Assembly (NCBI GenBank): GCA_016199985.1 | Contig: JACQFQ010000029.1 | Coordinates: forward strand, 137,440 to 172,730 | Length of the DNA stretch: 35,291 nt | Direction: 5' to 3' | Source of the DNA: Verrucomicrobiota bacterium | Lineage (GTDB): Bacteria; Verrucomicrobiota; Verrucomicrobiia; Limisphaerales; UBA11320 | In this document: one piece after another, positions 33,043 through 35,291 of the stretch | Position numbering within the stretch: position 1 is the first letter of the stretch | How the letters are laid out: each line of letters begins with the position of its first letter | Notes under the pieces: generated by a model | What the model saw: the letters and a program-made list of their open reading frames with translations, nothing else | What the model was told of the DNA's origin: nothing | The model's database searches: none | Position numbers and translations under genes: made by a program

Positions 33043-33202
33043 CAAAGTCGCTCGAGTGAACGGCCTTCCGCCTTCGCTGAGAGCTACGGCGGACACGTGA
33101 GCGCCTGGATTCGTCGCCGGTTGATTTAGTCACTGAGGCTGTCGGCATGCAGGTCGTCCTAGTCGTTCGATCAGCCGTCACTCAGCTCTTAAGCGTCTAG
33201 GC
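33037..33202 (+). other. Degenerate attC site 1
   Basis: It starts GGCTAACAAAGTCGCTCGAG (R''-like, 33037-33043, then the L'' region) and ends CTCAGCTCTTAAGCGTCTAGGC. The 166-bp element is related along its length to the three right-hand attC sites (shared ATTCGTC...CCGGTTG...GTCAC and CGTCACTCAGCTC blocks), but the terminal core is TCTAGGC, not GTTAGGC. Recombination at this end is probably impaired. Confidence 0.75.
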
Positions 33203-33216
33203 GGCACAGGTCGCAC

Positions 33217-33588
33217 ATGACTCGGCGCGCATTCATTCAGGCTCAGAGACGCGCCGGTTACGAAGTTGCGCTGCCAGCGTTTCTCACCCTCGCCGCCATT
33301 GTTGCCCTGCCTTTTGCCTGGTATGCCCTTCAGCTCGCACGGCCTGATTTACCACTGGTGTGGAGAATTGCCGGCCATGCGGTTTGCATTGGCGCGTTTG
33401 TTTGGGGCGTCTGGTTTATTTACGTGTGCCTTGCTCGTGTTGAGCAGCGACACCAGCATTGGTGTGCTCACTGCAAGAAGAGTTTCAGTGGCACTGAGGC
33501 CATTGTCCTTCAGACCGGAAAGTGCCACCACTGTGGATCTCAGGTGATTGATGATGCCGCCTCCTGGCGCTCGAGTGAACCGCCTTGA
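33217..33588 (+). CDS. Cassette 2 gene: membrane protein with C-terminal zinc ribbon (123 aa)
   Basis: A 123-residue protein with two membrane helices (YEVALPAFLTLAAIVALPFA, about 15-37, and IAGHAVCIGAFVWGVWFIYV, about 50-70) and a C-terminal CxxC...CxxC knuckle: W-C-A-H-C-K-K-S-F and G-K-C-H-H-C-G-S-Q (about 82-107), a typical zinc ribbon. It starts at ATG 33217, 14 bp after the degenerate core of attC site 1. Its last ten codons run into attC site 2, whose left arm is decayed. The role is unknown; zinc-ribbon membrane proteins may act as small adaptors. Confidence 0.78.
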   Translation: MTRRAFIQAQRRAGYEVALPAFLTLAAIVALPFAWYALQLARPDLPLVWRIAGHAVCIGAFVWGVWFIYVCLARVEQRHQHWCAHCKKSFSGTEAIVLQTGKCHHCGSQVIDDAASWRSSEPP

Positions 33589-33753
33589 GCTCACGCTTCG
33601 CCACCGGTTGATGTCGTCACTCTGGTTTCTTATTTTCTGATTGTCGCCCCACGTCTGGCCAGTATCTCATGTCATTCGTGTGATAGACTGCGGAAACGCA
33701 GCCGTTCGTGTGATAGACTGCTGGATGTCCGCAGCTTACTAAAACTGTTAGGC
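33559..33753 (+). other. attC site 2 with degenerate left arm and internal duplication
   Basis: The L''-like block GCGCTCGAGTGAACCGCCTT (from 33567) and the following TTCGCCACCGGTTGATGTCG block align with the other attC sites, but the R'' position reads GCCTCCT (33559-33565) instead of GCCTAAC. The right core is perfect, GTTAGGC at 33747-33753. At 195 bp it is longer than the others because the right part is replaced by a segment holding a 17-bp direct repeat (33675-33691 and 33705-33721). Confidence 0.72.
33675..33721 (+). repeat. 17-bp direct repeat inside attC site 2
   Basis: TTCGTGTGATAGACTGC occurs at 33675-33691 and again at 33705-33721, 30 bp apart, separated by CGGAAACGCAGCCG-like sequence. 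It is the only internal duplication in the array and explains part of the extra length of attC site 2. Confidence 0.9.
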
Positions 33754-33755
33754 CC

Positions 33756-34166
33756 ATGCAGTACGCCAATGGTCAAACCGTGCGCGCAGGTGATCTAGTC
33801 TGGTGGAATGGAGGAGCCTGTACGGGGTATGTGCAAGCTGCTGCAGACTCAGCGTCGGAATGTCGCGCAATGGGTGTGGATTGCCCGTCCATCTTCATCG
33901 CCAATCGGCATCCATTCGACGCCAGTCAGTGGTGCGGCGTGGCGCACGCGATCACAGATTTTGTTGCGGAGGGGATCGAGCCGCTCACGGACGTTGATCG
34001 AGTGGGACTGAGCGCCGCCTACGTCCGAGCAGTCGAGCAGTTAGGGGACGAGCCGCACTCACATTATCGCGTAGACGCCAGCATCCAGTCCAATAGGCAG
34101 GTGGGCTGGATTTTTACTTTCATGCAGGCGGACACGGAGGTGCGCAAGATCGAGGTTCTCGGTTGA
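33756..34166 (+). CDS. Cassette 3 gene: soluble hypothetical protein (136 aa)
   Basis: A 136-residue soluble protein beginning MQYANGQTVRAGDLVWWNGG, followed by a Cys-containing loop, FIANRHPFDASQWCGVAHAI and a C-terminal YRVDASIQSNRQVGWIFTFM strand pair. The start 'Y(A/N)(D/N)G...VRxGDxVWWxGG' is, from memory, found in other cassette-encoded proteins of unknown function. The ATG lies only 2 bp after the GTTAGGC core of attC site 2, leaving no room for a promoter or a full ribosome site in the cassette. No catalytic motif is recognised. Confidence 0.82.
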   Translation: MQYANGQTVRAGDLVWWNGGACTGYVQAAADSASECRAMGVDCPSIFIANRHPFDASQWCGVAHAITDFVAEGIEPLTDVDRVGLSAAYVRAVEQLGDEPHSHYRVDASIQSNRQVGWIFTFMQADTEVRKIEVLG

Positions 34167-34174
34167 TGGGATGG

Positions 34175-34309
34175 GCCTAACCAGATCGCTCGAGCGAACT
34201 TCCTTGCGCTTGGGATTCGTCATCGGTTGCTGTCGTCACGGTCTCCAGCTTTCATTCTGAGCGTCGTTCCACCTCTGGCCGGTCGTCGCTCAGCTCACAG
34301 ACGTTAGGC
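34175..34309 (+). other. attC site 3
   Basis: 135 bp from GCCTAAC (34175-34181) to GTTAGGC (34303-34309), perfectly complementary ends. Next to the left end is the palindromic L''-like TCGCTCGAGCGA; the right end carries GTCGCTCAGCTCACAGAC, which pairs imperfectly with it, leaving extrahelical bases as in attC sites. The central part contains the TTTCATTCTGAGCG and GGTCGTCGCTCAG blocks shared with sites 4 and 5. Confidence 0.93.
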
Positions 34310-34323
34310 CACTCCGAGCGCGC

Positions 34324-34704
34324 GTGAAAATCGTCGCCGACAAAATTGATGAGTATCCTCGGCATGCGCTTACCCGTGCGGACGTCCGACTTATCTTTAC
34401 TGCCGTTCCAGCGGCCTGGAGCGAGGGGGTAAAGACTGTCCGGTTGTCGGCATCGAGGTCTGCCGCAGCTGTCGCGCTCTATGCCGGCCCGGTGGAGACC
34501 TTCACCATCGCCTCGCGTGGTTGCACGAAGGAGCAGGCACTGCATGCGGTGCTGGCCGAGTTGGCCGCGCACGCCCTAGGGTTCAAGCGCCGCACCTTTC
34601 AGCATCTGCAAGCCCGCTATGAGGCTCAGGTGGAGACTCTGGTTGCACCGCTGATGAGGGCGTTGTTGCCGCAGCTTGCGCGCACGATAGAGCCCTTGAG
34701 CTGA
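34324..34704 (+). CDS. Cassette 4 gene: hypothetical protein (126 aa, GTG start)
   Basis: A 126-residue soluble protein starting at GTG 34324 (encoded MKIVADKIDEYPRHALTRAD), 14 bp after the core of attC site 3. It has an N-terminal alpha/beta part with VRLIFTAVPAAWSEGVKTVR and VALYAGPVETFTIASRG, and a helical C-terminal part with TKEQALHAVLAELAAHALGF and RYEAQVETLVAPLMRALLPQ. No recognised motif and no signal peptide or membrane helix. Function unknown. The stop TGA is 8 bases before attC site 4. Confidence 0.75.
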   Translation: MKIVADKIDEYPRHALTRADVRLIFTAVPAAWSEGVKTVRLSASRSAAAVALYAGPVETFTIASRGCTKEQALHAVLAELAAHALGFKRRTFQHLQARYEAQVETLVAPLMRALLPQLARTIEPLS

Positions 34705-34711
34705 CCGAGTG

Positions 34712-34845
34712 GCCTAACCATTCGCTCGAGCGAACTTCCTTGTTCTCACGTTTCGTCAGCGGTTGGTGTCGTCTCGTTCTCCAGCTTTCATTCTGAGCGC
34801 CGTTCCACGCTTGATCGGTCGTCGCTCAGCTCACAGACGTTAGGC
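34712..34845 (+). other. attC site 4
   Basis: 134 bp from GCCTAAC (34712-34718) to GTTAGGC (34839-34845). The left L'' block TCGCTCGAGCGAACTTCCTT and the last ~60 bases are almost the same as in sites 3 and 5; the middle differs at scattered positions. Confidence 0.93.
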
Positions 34846-34849
34846 AGCT

Positions 34850-35149
34850 ATGCACGTCCCTCGGTCTATCGATATTCGAGTGAGTTCAGCCCTACTCGCT
34901 GCGTTCGGTTTGCTTTGGTACCTCGGCGTCTACCTCGTGCGACCCGGCAAGAGTCTCTCGAACGCGAGTGAGTGGTTCGCCTCCTTCATGTTCCTAGTGC
35001 CCGTGCTCGCGCCCGTCCTAGCCGCGCTGCTCATATATGGGTACATCCGCTCAGGACGCAGGCACACGAGTTGGGTTTGCACGGCCGTCGTCCTCGCACT
35101 GAGTTCCACCCTCTTTTCGGCGCAGTACGCGTGGTCGCTGCTGCGATAG
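34850..35149 (+). CDS. Cassette 5 gene: small membrane protein (99 aa)
   Basis: A 99-residue protein with three likely membrane helices: VSSALLAAFGLLWYLGVYLV (about 11-30), FASFMFLVPVLAPVLAALLI (about 43-62) and TSWVCTAVVLALSSTLFSAQ (about 73-92), with short polar turns (RPGKSLSNASEW, RSGRRH). ATG 34850 lies 4 bp after the core of attC site 4. The stop TAG (35147-35149) is just before attC site 5. Function unknown. With cassettes 1 and 2 it is the third membrane protein of five. Confidence 0.8.
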   Translation: MHVPRSIDIRVSSALLAAFGLLWYLGVYLVRPGKSLSNASEWFASFMFLVPVLAPVLAALLIYGYIRSGRRHTSWVCTAVVLALSSTLFSAQYAWSLLR

Positions 35150-35156
35150 CCCGGCT

Positions 35157-35291
35157 GCCTAACCAGGTCGCTCGAGCGAACTTCCTTCCGCCCACGTTTC
35201 GTCCGCGGCAGGTGTCGTCACTATACTCAGCTTTCATTCTGAGCGCCGTTCCACGTTTGATCGGTCGTCGCTCAGCTCACAGACGTTAGGC
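35157..35291 (+). other. attC site 5 (ends at the window edge)
   Basis: 135 bp from GCCTAAC (35157-35163) to GTTAGGC (35285-35291). The window stops on the last base of the core, so it is likely that the array continues to the right. Almost identical to site 4 in the right half. Confidence 0.93.

Noticed and set aside
34175..35291. Reading the 135-bp elements as plain dispersed repeats or a CRISPR-like array
   Set aside because: Units are separated by unique genes of 300-410 bp, have terminal complementary cores, and lie directly between stop and start codons; there are no short spacers or cas genes. Integron attC fits better.
1..35291. Search for tRNA, rRNA, CRISPR and classical insertion sequences
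   Set aside because: No TψC-arm-like GGTTCGAATCC context with a cloverleaf, no rRNA signature, no regular short repeats with spacers, and no transposase gene were seen by eye.

Overview
The window (about 35.3 kb, GC-rich) most likely comes from a chromosome of the PVC superphylum, probably a Verrucomicrobiota member close to the Pedosphaera type. This is an inference from three things: a paired Planctomycete-type cytochrome protein (PSCyt2/PSD1, DUF1549-DUF1553) and DUF1501 protein; an FG-GAP/UnbV 'CRTAC1' protein; and a secreted multidomain protein ending in the 'FQxSTDLxSW...FYR' tail common in that phylum. No rRNA or tRNA gene was found to confirm it.

Layout. At 1-1197 (minus) is the end of a peptide-type ABC permease operon (OppB complete, OppC cut by the window edge). 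At 1591-5477 (minus) is a translation/nucleotide operon prs - rplY(ctc) - pth - rpsF - ssb - rplI that ends in a clear intrinsic terminator; rpsR, often found between ssb and rplI, is absent. At 5719-6480 (plus) is a two-gene partner-switch module (STAS plus RsbW-like kinase). At 6763-7335 is a GmhB-like HAD protein whose nucleophile Asp is Glu. At 7646-7891 is a small minus-strand hypothetical gene. At 8105-11975 (minus) is a TRAP transporter operon in which a TatT-like lipoprotein, a DctP binding protein and a fused DctQ-DctM permease are tightly coupled. At 12173-15067 is a large secreted lysyl-oxidase-like protein with the copper and LTQ residues intact, followed by a small FlgM-like gene.

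At 15481-20566 (minus) is the PSCyt2/PSD1 + DUF1501 pair, with the CRTAC1-like gene divergent from it. From 22509 to 28204 (minus) lie a GH42-like secreted protein, a fused Fe3+-type ABC permease, a secreted sugar phosphate isomerase/epimerase-like protein and purN. LOG-family (plus), an M3 peptidase (minus) and a cardiolipin-synthase-like PLD protein (plus) follow. A 113-bp imperfect palindrome (MITE/REP-like) lies at 30786-30898.

The most striking part is the right end. From about 32704 to the last base there is an array of five small plus-strand genes, each followed by a ~135-195 bp element that begins with (or near) GCCTAAC and ends with (or near) GTTAGGC. This is the architecture of integron gene cassettes with attC sites. 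The three rightmost sites are nearly identical, as in a sedentary chromosomal integron; the two leftmost are degenerate. No integrase gene is visible on the attI-proximal (left) side, where the array abuts the PLD gene, so inside this window it looks like a CALIN (attC cluster lacking integrase) or the remnant head of a chromosomal integron continuing to the right. The cassette products are two small membrane proteins, a membrane-anchored zinc-ribbon protein and two soluble proteins without assignable function.
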